This document shows positions 8,822-20,676 of a stretch of 32,258 bases of DNA, in pieces. Position 1 is the first letter of the stretch. Each line of letters begins with the position of its first letter. The stretch spans positions 1 to 32,258 of the forward strand of contig JAKOOD010000016.1 in NCBI GenBank assembly GCA_022701635.1. The letters run 5' to 3'. This DNA comes from Burkholderiaceae bacterium (GTDB lineage Bacteria; Pseudomonadota; Gammaproteobacteria; Burkholderiales; Burkholderiaceae_D). The translations under genes and the position numbers were made by a program. The notes beneath the pieces were generated by a model that saw only the letters and a program-made list of their open reading frames with translations, searched no databases and had not been told where the DNA came from.

Positions 8822-10931
8822 ATCGTCTCGCCGCCGCTGCCGGCGACCACGAGAAGCGCACGCCGTCGCGCGCGTCCGGGCCCGGTCCGGGGCTGTCGGC
8901 GCCGATGGCGCCGGTGGCCGGATCGATGCGCAGGTAGCGCTGGGTGGCCAGCGACATCAGCAGCAGTTCGCCGTTCAGGGTCTCGCTCCACTGGAACCCT
9001 TGCGCCTCTTTCGCCGGTCCCGGCGCCAGCCCCGCGCGTCCGTCCGGGCCGACCGTCAGGTAGCGGGTGCCGGCACGCAGGGCGACGCGGCCCAGTCCCT
9101 GGTCCTCGACCGTGAACGGGGTCGGTGCCGCCACGGACAGATTGGCGCCGTCGGCATGCAGTCCGGCACCGGTGCCGATGCCGGCCAGCCGGATCGACTG
9201 GCCGTAGGGGATGGCGCGCATCAGGCCATGCGGCGTGGGCTGGTAGACGTCGATGCTGTCGAAGTCGGCGTGGCCGCCTTCCTTGCCCTGCGTGTTGTAG
9301 TTGAACAGGGCATAGCGCACGCCCTGGAAGGTGGTCAGCTGGAACACCATCGTGAACGGTTCGCCGATCGGCTGGAAGGCCTTGCCGTCCAGCGAGTAGG
9401 AGAAGCGGGCCTGCTCGCTCAGGAAATCGCAGTCGGCGCGCAGCCACACGCGCGCGGTGTTGGAGGAATCCGCGAGCGCGATCCGGCGGGTGGCCGCGCG
9501 CGCCCCGTCGAACAGCACGATGGCCAGGCCGGCGCCGGTCTTTTCGACGCCGAGGGTGGCGTACGGCAGGTTCAGCAGCCCCAGGCCGGCGATGTCGCCC
9601 GGCCGCATGCCGGCCGCGTCGAGCGCCACCGTGGGCGAGGAGCGCGGGCCGATGGCACGCTGGGTCAGGCTGTTGCGCGCGTCCCAGAACGATGCCGCCG
9701 GCAGCGCGTGCAGGCGCAGGAAGCCGGGACGTTCCGTCAGCGACCATTTGCCGTCGACCGGCACGTGGTTCCATTGCCACAGCGGCTGCAGCGCCGTGCT
9801 CGAAAAATCGTCGCTGCGCCTGAATGGCACGCGGATCGGCTGCAGCGTGTCCGTCTTCGGCTTGACCCAGGTGCGGGGCGTGCGTCCCGGGTTGCCGGGC
9901 AGGCCGAACCAGGGCCAGCCATCCTTCCATGTCACCGGCGACAGGGCGGTCAGGCGGCCGACCGCGTTCGCATCCATCATCGAGAACCCCCACCATTCGC
10001 CGGCCGGGGTCAGCACGATGCCGCCCTGGTGCAGCGGTCCGGCCGACTTGCCCGGCTGCGGCGGCGCGATCGCGAACGACGCGCCGGTCTGCTTCACGCC
10101 ATGTCCGCCCGCCAGGCCGAAGGCTTCGTCGCGGCTGATCGCCTGATTGACTTCGTAGGGACCGAATACGTGGTCGGCGCGCGCGGCCGGCATGCGGAAG
10201 CCGCCGGCATAATTGGCGCTGATGATGTAGTAGCGGCCGTCGATCTTGTAGAAGTGCGCGCCTTCGCCCATGCCGGCGGTCTTGGAGAACACGACTTGTT
10301 CGGTCTCCGGGACGATGTCGGTCAGGTCCGCCGTCAGCTCGGCCACGTGCATGTCCTGGTGGCCCCAGACCGCGTAGGCCTTGCCGTCGTCGTCGAACAG
10401 CACGGACAGGTCGTGCAGGCCGCGCTGCATCTCGCGGTGGGTCCAGGGGCCGCGCGGATCTTGTGCGCTGTAGACCTGGGTGGCGCGCCGGTTGACGTTG
10501 CTGAAGATGTAGAAGGTGCCGTCGCGGTAGCGCAGGCTCGGCGCCCAGATGCCCTGGCCGTAGATGCCCTTGCCGTCTTCTAGCCGGTAGCCGGGGCCGT
10601 AGTCGAGGCGGTCGGCGGCGTAGGCGAGGAATTCCCAGTTGACCAGGTCTTGCGAGCGCAGCACCGGCAGGCCCGGCATGGTGTGCATGGTGGTGCCGGT
10701 CAGGTAGAACCAGTCGCCCACGCGCATCAGGTCGGGGTCGGAGAATTCGTCATAGAACAGCGGGTTGGTGAAGGTGCCGTTGCCGTTGTCGGCGGTCCAG
10801 GTGGCGCTCGACAGGCCGGCGGCCGGACGCGGCACCTGCTGGGCGGCGGCGGGCAGGCCCGCCAGGATCGCGCACAGGAGCAGAGGCCAGGTGCGCGGGC
10901 TGCGCGGCAGGGTGGGATGTGATTGACGCAA
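8820..10931 (-). CDS. GH43 glycoside hydrolase (arabinofuranosidase/xylosidase type) with C-terminal beta-sandwich
   Basis: This 703-residue exported enzyme probably removes arabinofuranosyl or xylosyl side groups. After a signal peptide (about 1-31, ending PAAAQQ) comes a five-bladed propeller with the GH43 triad in order: Asp65 in FSDPDLM (base), Asp174 in HDLSVLFDDDG (pKa modulator) and Glu223 in GEGAHFYKIDGRYY (acid). Residues from about 385 onward form a concanavalin-like sandwich of the GH43_C2 type (PLWQWNH...WSLTERPGFLRL), followed by about 130 more residues. The start is a TTG preceded by GGAGGAG four bases away; it is the only start that yields the whole signal peptide. The gene is last in a three-gene operon, 21 bp after the serine hydrolase. 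Arabinan/arabinogalactan is the likely target given GH53 and GH35 nearby, but GH43 specificity cannot be read from sequence alone. Confidence 0.9.
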   Translation of the reverse strand: MRQSHPTLPRSPRTWPLLLCAILAGLPAAAQQVPRPAAGLSSATWTADNGNGTFTNPLFYDEFSDPDLMRVGDWFYLTGTTMHTMPGLPVLRSQDLVNWEFLAYAADRLDYGPGYRLEDGKGIYGQGIWAPSLRYRDGTFYIFSNVNRRATQVYSAQDPRGPWTHREMQRGLHDLSVLFDDDGKAYAVWGHQDMHVAELTADLTDIVPETEQVVFSKTAGMGEGAHFYKIDGRYYIISANYAGGFRMPAARADHVFGPYEVNQAISRDEAFGLAGGHGVKQTGASFAIAPPQPGKSAGPLHQGGIVLTPAGEWWGFSMMDANAVGRLTALSPVTWKDGWPWFGLPGNPGRTPRTWVKPKTDTLQPIRVPFRRSDDFSSTALQPLWQWNHVPVDGKWSLTERPGFLRLHALPAASFWDARNSLTQRAIGPRSSPTVALDAAGMRPGDIAGLGLLNLPYATLGVEKTGAGLAIVLFDGARAATRRIALADSSNTARVWLRADCDFLSEQARFSYSLDGKAFQPIGEPFTMVFQLTTFQGVRYALFNYNTQGKEGGHADFDSIDVYQPTPHGLMRAIPYGQSIRLAGIGTGAGLHADGANLSVAAPTPFTVEDQGLGRVALRAGTRYLTVGPDGRAGLAPGPAKEAQGFQWSETLNGELLLMSLATQRYLRIDPATGAIGADSPGPGPDARDGVRFSWSPAAAARR

Positions 10932-10952
10932 GTCTCCTCCAGGATGTCGGTG

Positions 10953-12503
10953 TCAGTGCCTGCTTTCCGCTTCGAGCCGCGCAATCGCGCGCTTCGCATC
11001 CGCCATGTCGGGCCAGAAGCCGAGCACGCGCCGGTAGGCCGCGATCGCCGCGGCGTTGTCGCGCTGCCTGTCGTAGGTCATGGCGAGGTAGAACATGGCA
11101 CGCCCGCTGTCCGGATAGAGGCTGGTGGCGAGGCGGTAGATGTCGACCGCCTCGGCATACCGCTTCAGGTCCAGGAAGCGCTCGCCCCACGAGATCAGCG
11201 CGCGCTCGTCCGGCTTGAAACCGGCGTCGCGCCGTTCCATGTCGCGATAGATCTTCTCGAGGTCCTTGTGGCCCTGGCTGGCATAGCGCGCGGCCAGCGT
11301 GGCCAGCGTCGCCGGTTCGCCTTCGGCGCGGTGGATGTCGACCGCCAGCAGGTGGGGCGGCACCGCGTTGGCCGCCGGCTTGTTGCCCATGAAGGCCAGG
11401 GCGGCCGCGTCGCCGCGCAGGTAGGCGTCGAGGAAGGCGCGCACGTAGCGCCCCATCCAGCCGTGGGCGCGCAGGGCTTCCTCGCGCGAATAGTCGCCGA
11501 AACGGTCTTCGGGCCCCAGTCGCAGCGCTTCCGCCTGGAAGGCGGCATGCGTCATGGTGTCCATGGTCACGTTGTACAGCGTCGCGTACTTCATCCGGTT
11601 CATCAGGCTGTAGCTTGCCGCCACCTGTGCCGAGCGGTTCATGGCCTCGGCGGTCGCCGGCTTGCCGCCCAGGTACAGCATCGGCAGCGCCAGGCGTTCC
11701 GGTGTCGCATACGCGGCTTGCTGGACGACCGCCGGGTGGTAGCGCACCGACCCGTCGAGCGAGACCAGCGCCGCGATCCGGTCGTCGCGCGCGGCGGCCA
11801 GCACGTTGGCCAGCCCGCCCCAGCTGTAGCCCATGGCGGCCACATGGCGGGCGTCGGCCTGGGGCAGGGTCGCGGCATACCCCACCAGGAAGGAGATGTC
11901 GCGTGCCTCGGATTCCGCGCTGACGAGGTCGAGGTCGATGCTGCGCGTATGCACGCCGACACTGGCGCTGGCAACGACCAGGTAACCATGGCTGGCGAGG
12001 TATTCGCACAGGTCGGCGTTTTCATGCGCGGACATGCTCGAACCCGGCGCGTAGATCACCACGGGGAACCGTCCTGCGGCCGGCCGGCCGTCGCGCCGCG
12101 CCAGCATCGGCTGGTCGAGCGCGCTCCTGGCCTGGCCCGGGTCGAGGACCGGGTAGTTGTCCTGCATGTAACCGGCGACGAAACGCTCGATCGCCGCGGC
12201 GTCGCGCCCGAAATGGTCTTCGGTGGCCGCGGTGCGCAGGTAATCGGCGTAGCGGACCGGCGTGCCCGCCCCTTTTTCGGCCGGATACCATACCAGTGCC
12301 TGGATCGGGCGCGCGCGTTCGCCATCGGTCGGCATGCCGGTTACCATGTCCATCCTGTCCTGGTAGGCGCGCGACCTGTCGTGCAACTGCACGACGCGCA
12401 GTCCGACGCCGTATGGCCCCGCTCCGCCGGGAAAGGCGGGGGTGGCGGCATCCGCGACGTGGGATGCCAGTCCGATTGCGAACAACAGCAGCAGTTTGCG
12501 CAT
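10953..12503 (-). CDS. Exported alpha/beta-hydrolase with C-terminal TPR-like region
   Basis: This protein has 516 residues. A signal peptide (1-19, ending VADA) leads into an alpha/beta-hydrolase domain of the dienelactone-hydrolase/acetylhydrolase kind: PVVIYAPGSS, then the nucleophile elbow GYSWGG with Ser227. The last ~90 residues (from about ERALISWGERFLDLKRYAEA) look like two or three tetratricopeptide repeats (YAEAVDIYRLATSLYPDSG, then NAAAIAAYRRVLGFWPD). The ATG has an AAAGGAAG ribosome site. The gene sits 17 bp after lldD and 21 bp before the GH43 gene, so all three form one transcript. An esterase acting on acetyl, feruloyl or other ester groups of the polysaccharide is plausible from context. 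The precise reaction is unknown, and the hydrolase-TPR arrangement is uncommon. Confidence 0.8.
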   Translation of the reverse strand: MRKLLLLFAIGLASHVADAATPAFPGGAGPYGVGLRVVQLHDRSRAYQDRMDMVTGMPTDGERARPIQALVWYPAEKGAGTPVRYADYLRTAATEDHFGRDAAAIERFVAGYMQDNYPVLDPGQARSALDQPMLARRDGRPAAGRFPVVIYAPGSSMSAHENADLCEYLASHGYLVVASASVGVHTRSIDLDLVSAESEARDISFLVGYAATLPQADARHVAAMGYSWGGLANVLAAARDDRIAALVSLDGSVRYHPAVVQQAAYATPERLALPMLYLGGKPATAEAMNRSAQVAASYSLMNRMKYATLYNVTMDTMTHAAFQAEALRLGPEDRFGDYSREEALRAHGWMGRYVRAFLDAYLRGDAAALAFMGNKPAANAVPPHLLAVDIHRAEGEPATLATLAARYASQGHKDLEKIYRDMERRDAGFKPDERALISWGERFLDLKRYAEAVDIYRLATSLYPDSGRAMFYLAMTYDRQRDNAAAIAAYRRVLGFWPDMADAKRAIARLEAESRH

Positions 12504-12520
12504 GACTTCCTTTCAGGTGT

Positions 12521-13651
12521 TCAGGCCAGGATGCGGCCGTCGATCTCGCGCACCGACTTCACCCCGGTCAGCACCATGCTGGTCCGCATGTCCTTTTCGA
12601 GGATCGCCAGCAGGTTGCGTACGCCGGCCGCGCCGCCCACCGCCAGCGCATAGATGAAGGCGCGGCCGATCAGCACGCCGTCCGCGCCCAGCGCCAGCAG
12701 GCGCACCACGTCGAGGCCGGTGCGGATCCCGGAGTCGGCGAAGATGGTCAGGTCGCCCTTCACGGCGGCGGCGATCGAGGGCAGCGCCTTCGCGGTGGAC
12801 AGGGCGCCGTCCAGCTGGCGCCCGCCGTGGTTGGAGACCACGATGCCGTCGGCGCCGAAGGCCTTGGCGTCGCGCGCGTCGTCGGCGTCGAGGATGCCCT
12901 TGATGACCATCGGGCCGTCCCACTCGTCGCGGATCCACTGCAGGTCGGCCCAGTCGATGCCCGGGTCGAAGTTGGCGGCCAGCCAGCCCATGTAGTCGGC
13001 CAGGCCGGTGGGGTTGCCGCGGTAGGCCGAGATGTTGCCGAGGTCGTGCGGGCGCCCGAACACGCCGACATCGAAGGCCCAGCGTGGGTGAAGCATGGCC
13101 TGGCACACGCGCCGCAGCGGGCCGCTGCGTCCGCTCATGCCGGAATGGGCATCGCGGTAGCGCGCGCCGGGCACCGGCATGTCGACCGTGAACACCAGCG
13201 TCTTGATGCCCAGTTCGCGCGCGCGGCGCAGGTAGTCGCGCATGAAGCCGCGGTCCTTCAGCACGTACAGCTGGCACCAGATCGGACGCGCCGACTGCGC
13301 CGCGACTTCCTGCAACGGGCATACCGACACGGTCGACTGGATGAACGGGATGTTGCGTTCGGCCGCGACGCGCGCCGCCTGCACTTCGCCGCGGCGCGCA
13401 TACATGCCGGCCAGGCCGATCGGCGCCAGCGCGATCGGCAGGTCCTGCCTGACGCCGAACCATTCGGTGCCGAGGTCGAGGCTTTCCGAGCCCTTGAGCA
13501 CGCGCTGGCGCAGCGCCACTTCCTGCAGGTCGCCGACGTTGGCGCGCAGCGTGGATTCGGTGCCGGAGCCGCCGTCGAGGTAGTGGAACAGGAAGGGTGG
13601 CAGCTTGCGGCGTGCCGCTTCGCGGTAGTCGGTTGCGGAGGAAATGATCAT
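12521..13651 (-). CDS. lldD: FMN-dependent L-lactate dehydrogenase
   Basis: This 376-residue alpha-hydroxy-acid oxidase oxidises L-lactate to pyruvate and feeds electrons to the respiratory chain at the inner membrane. It closely follows remembered E. coli Lld[67 protein letters not shown] and [10 protein letters not shown], whose His275 is the catalytic base at the same number as in E. coli. The start is ATG 13651, giving MIIS as in E. coli; an in-frame TTG 30 bp upstream would add ten unconserved residues. A -35-like TTGACA lies upstream on this strand. It is the first gene of an operon with an exported hydrolase and a GH43 enzyme, an unusual partnership for lldD. No lldP permease or lldR regulator is in view. 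Confidence 0.95.
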   Translation of the reverse strand: MIISSATDYREAARRKLPPFLFHYLDGGSGTESTLRANVGDLQEVALRQRVLKGSESLDLGTEWFGVRQDLPIALAPIGLAGMYARRGEVQAARVAAERNIPFIQSTVSVCPLQEVAAQSARPIWCQLYVLKDRGFMRDYLRRARELGIKTLVFTVDMPVPGARYRDAHSGMSGRSGPLRRVCQAMLHPRWAFDVGVFGRPHDLGNISAYRGNPTGLADYMGWLAANFDPGIDWADLQWIRDEWDGPMVIKGILDADDARDAKAFGADGIVVSNHGGRQLDGALSTAKALPSIAAAVKGDLTIFADSGIRTGLDVVRLLALGADGVLIGRAFIYALAVGGAAGVRNLLAILEKDMRTSMVLTGVKSVREIDGRILA

Positions 13652-13680
13652 GTTCGCGTCGGGAGATGATAAGCCCGACA

Positions 13681-13710
13681 AGAATGACGGCGCGGGGGCT
13701 TGCCTGTCAA
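13681..13710 (-). promoter_or_regulatory. Candidate promoter of the lldD operon
   Basis: On the - strand a perfect -35 hexamer TTGACA (13710-13705) is followed after 18 bp by CATTCT (13686-13681), a weak -10 match. It would start transcription about 20-25 bp before the lldD ATG. The 14-bp inverted repeat GCATAT-TG-ATATGC at 13760-13773 lies 50 bp further upstream and might be an operator. Neither is tested. Confidence 0.35.
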
Positions 13711-13834
13711 CCCGGCGCTGTGCCGGACAGGAATGTGAGCAGCGAACTGATCGTTTTGCGCATATTGATATGCTTTAAATGATCGATTGATCGGTTTCCG
13801 TACCGGTTTCTCCCGGGCGCGTACTATCGGTGGT

Positions 13835-13905
13835 GGCGAGGTAGCAAAGAGGTTATGCAACGGCTTGCAAAGCCGTCCAGACAGGTTCGAATCCTGTCCT
13901 CGCCT
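13835..13905 (+). tRNA. tRNA-Cys (anticodon GCA)
   Basis: A full cloverleaf can be drawn. The 7-bp acceptor stem is GGCGAGG (13835-13841) with CCTCGCC (13898-13904). The D arm is GCA/TGC. The 5-bp anticodon stem ACGGC/GCCGT encloses TTGCAAA with anticodon GCA at 13867-13869. The T arm is ACAGG-TTCGAAT-CCTGT. The discriminator is T (13905), as expected for tRNA-Cys. The 3' CCA is not encoded, since TCT follows. TACTAT at 13822-13827 with a GC-rich discriminator is a possible -10 element. The gene lies between the lldD operon and the end of the diguanylate cyclase gene, both on the opposite strand. Confidence 0.93.
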
Positions 13906-13954
13906 TCTTCTCCTCCAGATTCACTGCACCCGGCCGTTTCCCCAAAGTTCCGAT

Positions 13955-14856
13955 TCAGCGCCACACCACCCGGTTGCGCCCGGCCTGCTTGGCCCGGTAC
14001 AAGTGATTGTCGGCCGCTTCGAACAGCGCGGCCGCGCTTTCGGCACCGTGCGTTTCGAGCGTCGCGCCGCCCACGCTGACGGTCAGCACCGGCGCCACGG
14101 GCGACGCCGCATGTGTCAGTTGCAGCTCCGCCAGCGCCGCGCACAGGCCGTCGACCACGCCGCGCGCCTCGTCGGCGCCGGTGTCGGGCAGTATCAGCAC
14201 CAATTCCTCGCCGCCGTAGCGCGCCGCCAGGTCGGCCGGACGGCGCATCGTCTTGCGCGCCGCCCGCGCCACGGCGCGCAGCGCCCGGTCGCCGGCCGGG
14301 TGGCCGTAATGGTCGTTGTATTGCTTGAAGGCATCGATGTCGAGCAGGGCGATCGACAGCGGCGTGCCGCTGCGCTGGGCGCGCGCCCATTCCTGGGCAT
14401 ACACCTCGTCGAAGCGGCGCCGGTTGGCCAGTTCGGTCAGGCCGTCGACGTTGGCCAGGCGCTCGAGCATGCGGCGCTGGCGCACCATCTGCAGGTGCAG
14501 CGCCACGCGTGCCATCACCACCGTGGCGTTGAAGGGCTTGGCGATGTAGTCGGCGGCGCCCAGCTTGAGGCCGTTGGCTTCGTCCTCGGGCCGGTCCAGG
14601 CCGGAAATGAAGATCACCGCCAGTTCGGCAGTGGCCGGATCGGCGCGCAGGCGGCGCAGCACGTCGAAGCCGTCCATGTCCGGCATGAGCACGTCCAGCA
14701 GCAGCAGGTCGGGCATGAGGCGGGCGGCGCGTTCCAGCGCCTGTTCGCCGTTCTTCGCCAGCAGCACCGTGTAATCGGGCTTCAGCAATTCCGCCAGCAG
14801 CTGGCGGTTGATCGGATCGTCGTCGCAGATCAGGACTTTCTGGGGTTCGACCGGGT

Positions 14857-14860
<4 letters not shown>
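13955..14860 (-). CDS. Response-regulator diguanylate cyclase (REC-GGDEF)
   Basis: This 301-residue protein would make c-di-GMP from two GTP when its receiver is phosphorylated. The REC domain (about 8-125) has the acidic pocket CDDDP and phospho-acceptor Asp56 in [13 protein letters not shown], plus the KPF lysine. The cyclase domain (about 140-300) has [26 protein letters not shown] and the active loop GGEEL at 216-220. An RxxD inhibitory site (Arg207-Asp210) lies five residues before it, so product feedback is expected. Its ATG overlaps the stop of the upstream hybrid kinase (ATGA), which makes it that kinase's obvious partner through the HPt domain. It is last in the five-gene operon. The layout resembles a short, one-receiver PleD/WspR-like protein. 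Confidence 0.93.
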
Positions 14861-18387
<3,527 letters not shown>

Positions 18388-18392
18388 GGGGG

Positions 18393-19760
18393 TTATCCTT
18401 TGGGAGGGAGGCGGCGTGTGGTGAGGCGCCGTTCGACCGCATTCATCCAGCGCGGTGCGCCCGGATCGCCGTGCCATGCGCGGACCACGCCGTCGACCTG
18501 GTTCAGCAGCGCAGCCGGCAGCTTGAGCGGGCGCGTCTGGTCCATCAGCAGCTTGACGGTGAGGTGGTAGCCGAGGATGCGCGACACCAGGCGCGCCAGC
18601 GAGAAGCCGGGCGAGAACAGGCGCCCGACGCGGTCGATGCCGCGCAGCGCCGCCATCGCCAGCGCGAATGCCAGGCGCGAGGTCCAGGCCACCCGTCCTT
18701 CGAGGCCGAGGTCGCGCGAGGCGGCCTTGCCGCACAAGTAGCGGGTCAGCAGGACGGGGACGGGTTTCAGCAGGCGCAGCGGAATGTACGCCTGCAGGTT
18801 GCCGACCAGGGCCCGGCCGAGTGCCGGGCGCGGATCGTCCGGGCGCACCGCGGCGCGCCCGCGCGCCTGGATCGCCTCGAACATCGCCTGCGCTTCGTCC
18901 ATGGTGTCCGCCATCAGGCCGCGCTCGATGCCCAGCAGGTGGCCGAGCACGTTCCACACGTGCAGGTAGGCTTCCTCGTCGGCGGGCGCCAGGCCGATGC
19001 CGAGCCGGCGCAAGCCTTGCAGGAACACGTAGCCGAAGGTCAGCAGGGTGTAGGCCAGCTCTTCCTGGTTGCAGGGCAGGCCGTGGCGGTCGACGTCCCA
19101 GCCGTGCGCGTACAGCGCCTGCTGCAGGCCGGGACCGCGCGCCGCCAGCGGCGGCACGGCGCGCGCCGGCGCGGCGCCCGGTTCGCCGCGCAGCACCAGG
19201 TGACGGATGGTGGCGTGGATCAGGCGTACCTTGAGGGCCTGCGCCACGCCGCCGCCAGCCGCTCCGGTGAGGCCGCCGCGCATCATGACCGGGAAGATCA
19301 TGGCGGCGGTGGCGCGCACGCGGTAGTCGGTGTGCTGCTCCAGCTGGCCGGCCACGTGCAGCACGGCGGCCAGGTCCGGCACCACGTAGCACTGCGGCAG
19401 GCTGGCGCAGAACAGCAGGGTGCACGAGGTCATGCTCAATTCCATGAACAACTGTTCCGCGCGCGCGATGCGGGCCGGATCGGCCCAGGCGGGCAAGGCG
19501 CACGCCGCCGCCACGTAGCCTTCGAGGGCGGCGGCGGCGTGCGGCGGCAGGTCGGCGCCCGCACGCCAGCCGGCCAGGTCGGCGTTGCTCTGCCAGCGCG
19601 CGATCTCGCGGTTGAGCAGGCCGATGGCGGCCATGTCGGGCCCCTCGCTGGGGGCGTTGTCCGCGCGCGGGCCGAGGATGGCGCCGATGACGCCATCGGC
19701 CAGCGGATCGGCGCGCAGGCCGGGAGGCCCGGCGTCCAGACGGACGGCATCGCGTTTCAA
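18393..19760 (-). CDS. MpaB/rubber-oxygenase (Lcp)-like DUF2236 protein
   Basis: This 455-residue protein belongs to the DUF2236 family, whose known members include latex-clearing protein Lcp (haem oxygenase cleaving polyisoprene) and fungal MpaB (oxidative cleavage of a farnesyl side chain). Family landmarks visible are YRVRAT (Arg147, Thr151), [11 protein letters not shown] (His182, a likely haem ligand by analogy with Lcp, and Arg186), [27 protein letters not shown], and [18 protein letters not shown]. There is no signal peptide, unlike secreted Lcp, so it should act inside the cell or at the inner membrane. The start is probably TTG 19760 behind GAAGG; the first in-frame ATG would lose 42 residues. 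It lies 10 bp after DUF422 and 5 bp before the kinase. The substrate is unknown. Confidence 0.82.
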   Translation of the reverse strand: MKRDAVRLDAGPPGLRADPLADGVIGAILGPRADNAPSEGPDMAAIGLLNREIARWQSNADLAGWRAGADLPPHAAAALEGYVAAACALPAWADPARIARAEQLFMELSMTSCTLLFCASLPQCYVVPDLAAVLHVAGQLEQHTDYRVRATAAMIFPVMMRGGLTGAAGGGVAQALKVRLIHATIRHLVLRGEPGAAPARAVPPLAARGPGLQQALYAHGWDVDRHGLPCNQEELAYTLLTFGYVFLQGLRRLGIGLAPADEEAYLHVWNVLGHLLGIERGLMADTMDEAQAMFEAIQARGRAAVRPDDPRPALGRALVGNLQAYIPLRLLKPVPVLLTRYLCGKAASRDLGLEGRVAWTSRLAFALAMAALRGIDRVGRLFSPGFSLARLVSRILGYHLTVKLLMDQTRPLKLPAALLNQVDGVVRAWHGDPGAPRWMNAVERRLTTRRLPPKG

Positions 19761-19770
19761 GGTGTCACCT

Positions 19771-20664
19771 TCATGCGGCTTCCTTCAGCGGCGCGGCCGC
19801 CACGGCGCCGGGCTCGCCCGTGGCTGCGCCCAGGGCGGTGGCGACGCTGGCCTCGCGCTGCCAGCGCAGCAGGCCGCAGGCCGCCGCCAGCAGCGGAAAG
19901 CCCATCGCGAACAGCGCGATGGTACGCGTCTCGACCGGGTTGCCGAGACCGACCAGGAACAGCATCAGGCCGCCGTACACGCCCAGCGGCACCAGCGCAT
20001 GGCGCAGCATGACCGGCGCCGCCGGACGCGGCGGCTTGCGGCGCAAGCCGCGCCGGAACACCAGCAGGATCGTGAACGAGACCAGCATCCAGCCGCCGAA
20101 TCCCTGCACGGTCTCGCCGAACCACCAGCCGTCCTTGTCGGTCATGGTCCAGGCCTGGAGCGTGTTGACCATGTAGGGATCGGCGGCCAGGTCGTAGCAG
20201 GTCACGACCATCGCGCCCAGCAGCGACATCAGCAAGTCCTGCCCGAGCGGCGGCGCGCCGGCACTGTCGGAGGGCGCCTGCCAGACGATCAGGTTGGCGA
20301 TCACGTAGGCGACGTAGCACAGCGCGAACCACATCATCGGGATCACCAGCGGCACCTCGCCCAGGCGCGGCCCCAGCACCCCGGTGTAGGCATAGCTGCC
20401 GAAAAACCAGCCGCGGCTGGATCCCAGCTGTTCGGCCGCCCAGCCCAGGACGAGCGCTATCAGGACCAGTCGCCATGCCGCGTGGCCGCCCAGCAGATGC
20501 GCGGCGCTGACCCAGCAGCAGCCGAACATGACCAGCGAGCTCAGTACCAGCAGGACGGTGGTCTCGCCGGCGCCGCGCGTGGCCAGAATGACGAGGAAGG
20601 CGGCCAGCAGCGCGCCCGCGATCATGGGCAGGCTGGCGTACGCACGGGGCATCGGCAAGGTCAT
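19771..20664 (-). CDS. DUF422 carotenoid-biosynthesis-type membrane protein (CruF-like)
   Basis: This 297-residue, very hydrophobic protein has about seven or eight transmembrane helices. It carries the DUF422 pattern EQLGSSRGWFFGSYAYTGVLGPRLGEVPLVIPMMWF, then a loop TCYDLAADPYMV. Characterised relatives hydrate the psi-end groups of C50 or C40 carotenoids (CruF, bisanhydrobacterioruberin hydratase). No phytoene synthase, desaturase or cyclase lies in the window, so a normal carotenoid pathway is not evident. The protein may act on another isoprenoid, or on carotenoid made elsewhere in the genome. The ATG follows a GAGG ribosome site that overlaps the receptor stop (12-bp gap). The next gene, the DUF2236 oxygenase, starts 10 bp after its stop. 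Confidence 0.82.
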   Translation of the reverse strand: MTLPMPRAYASLPMIAGALLAAFLVILATRGAGETTVLLVLSSLVMFGCCWVSAAHLLGGHAAWRLVLIALVLGWAAEQLGSSRGWFFGSYAYTGVLGPRLGEVPLVIPMMWFALCYVAYVIANLIVWQAPSDSAGAPPLGQDLLMSLLGAMVVTCYDLAADPYMVNTLQAWTMTDKDGWWFGETVQGFGGWMLVSFTILLVFRRGLRRKPPRPAAPVMLRHALVPLGVYGGLMLFLVGLGNPVETRTIALFAMGFPLLAAACGLLRWQREASVATALGAATGEPGAVAAAPLKEAA

Positions 20665-20676
20665 GGTGTCAGTGCC

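Noticed and set aside
13652-13681. TTG start 30 bp upstream for lldD
   Set aside because: It would add ten residues absent from E. coli LldD; MIIS at 13651 matches that protein's N-terminus.
13835-13905. tRNA-Cys as attachment site of an integrated element
   Set aside because: No integrase, no direct repeat of the tRNA 3' end and no foreign-looking genes were seen nearby.
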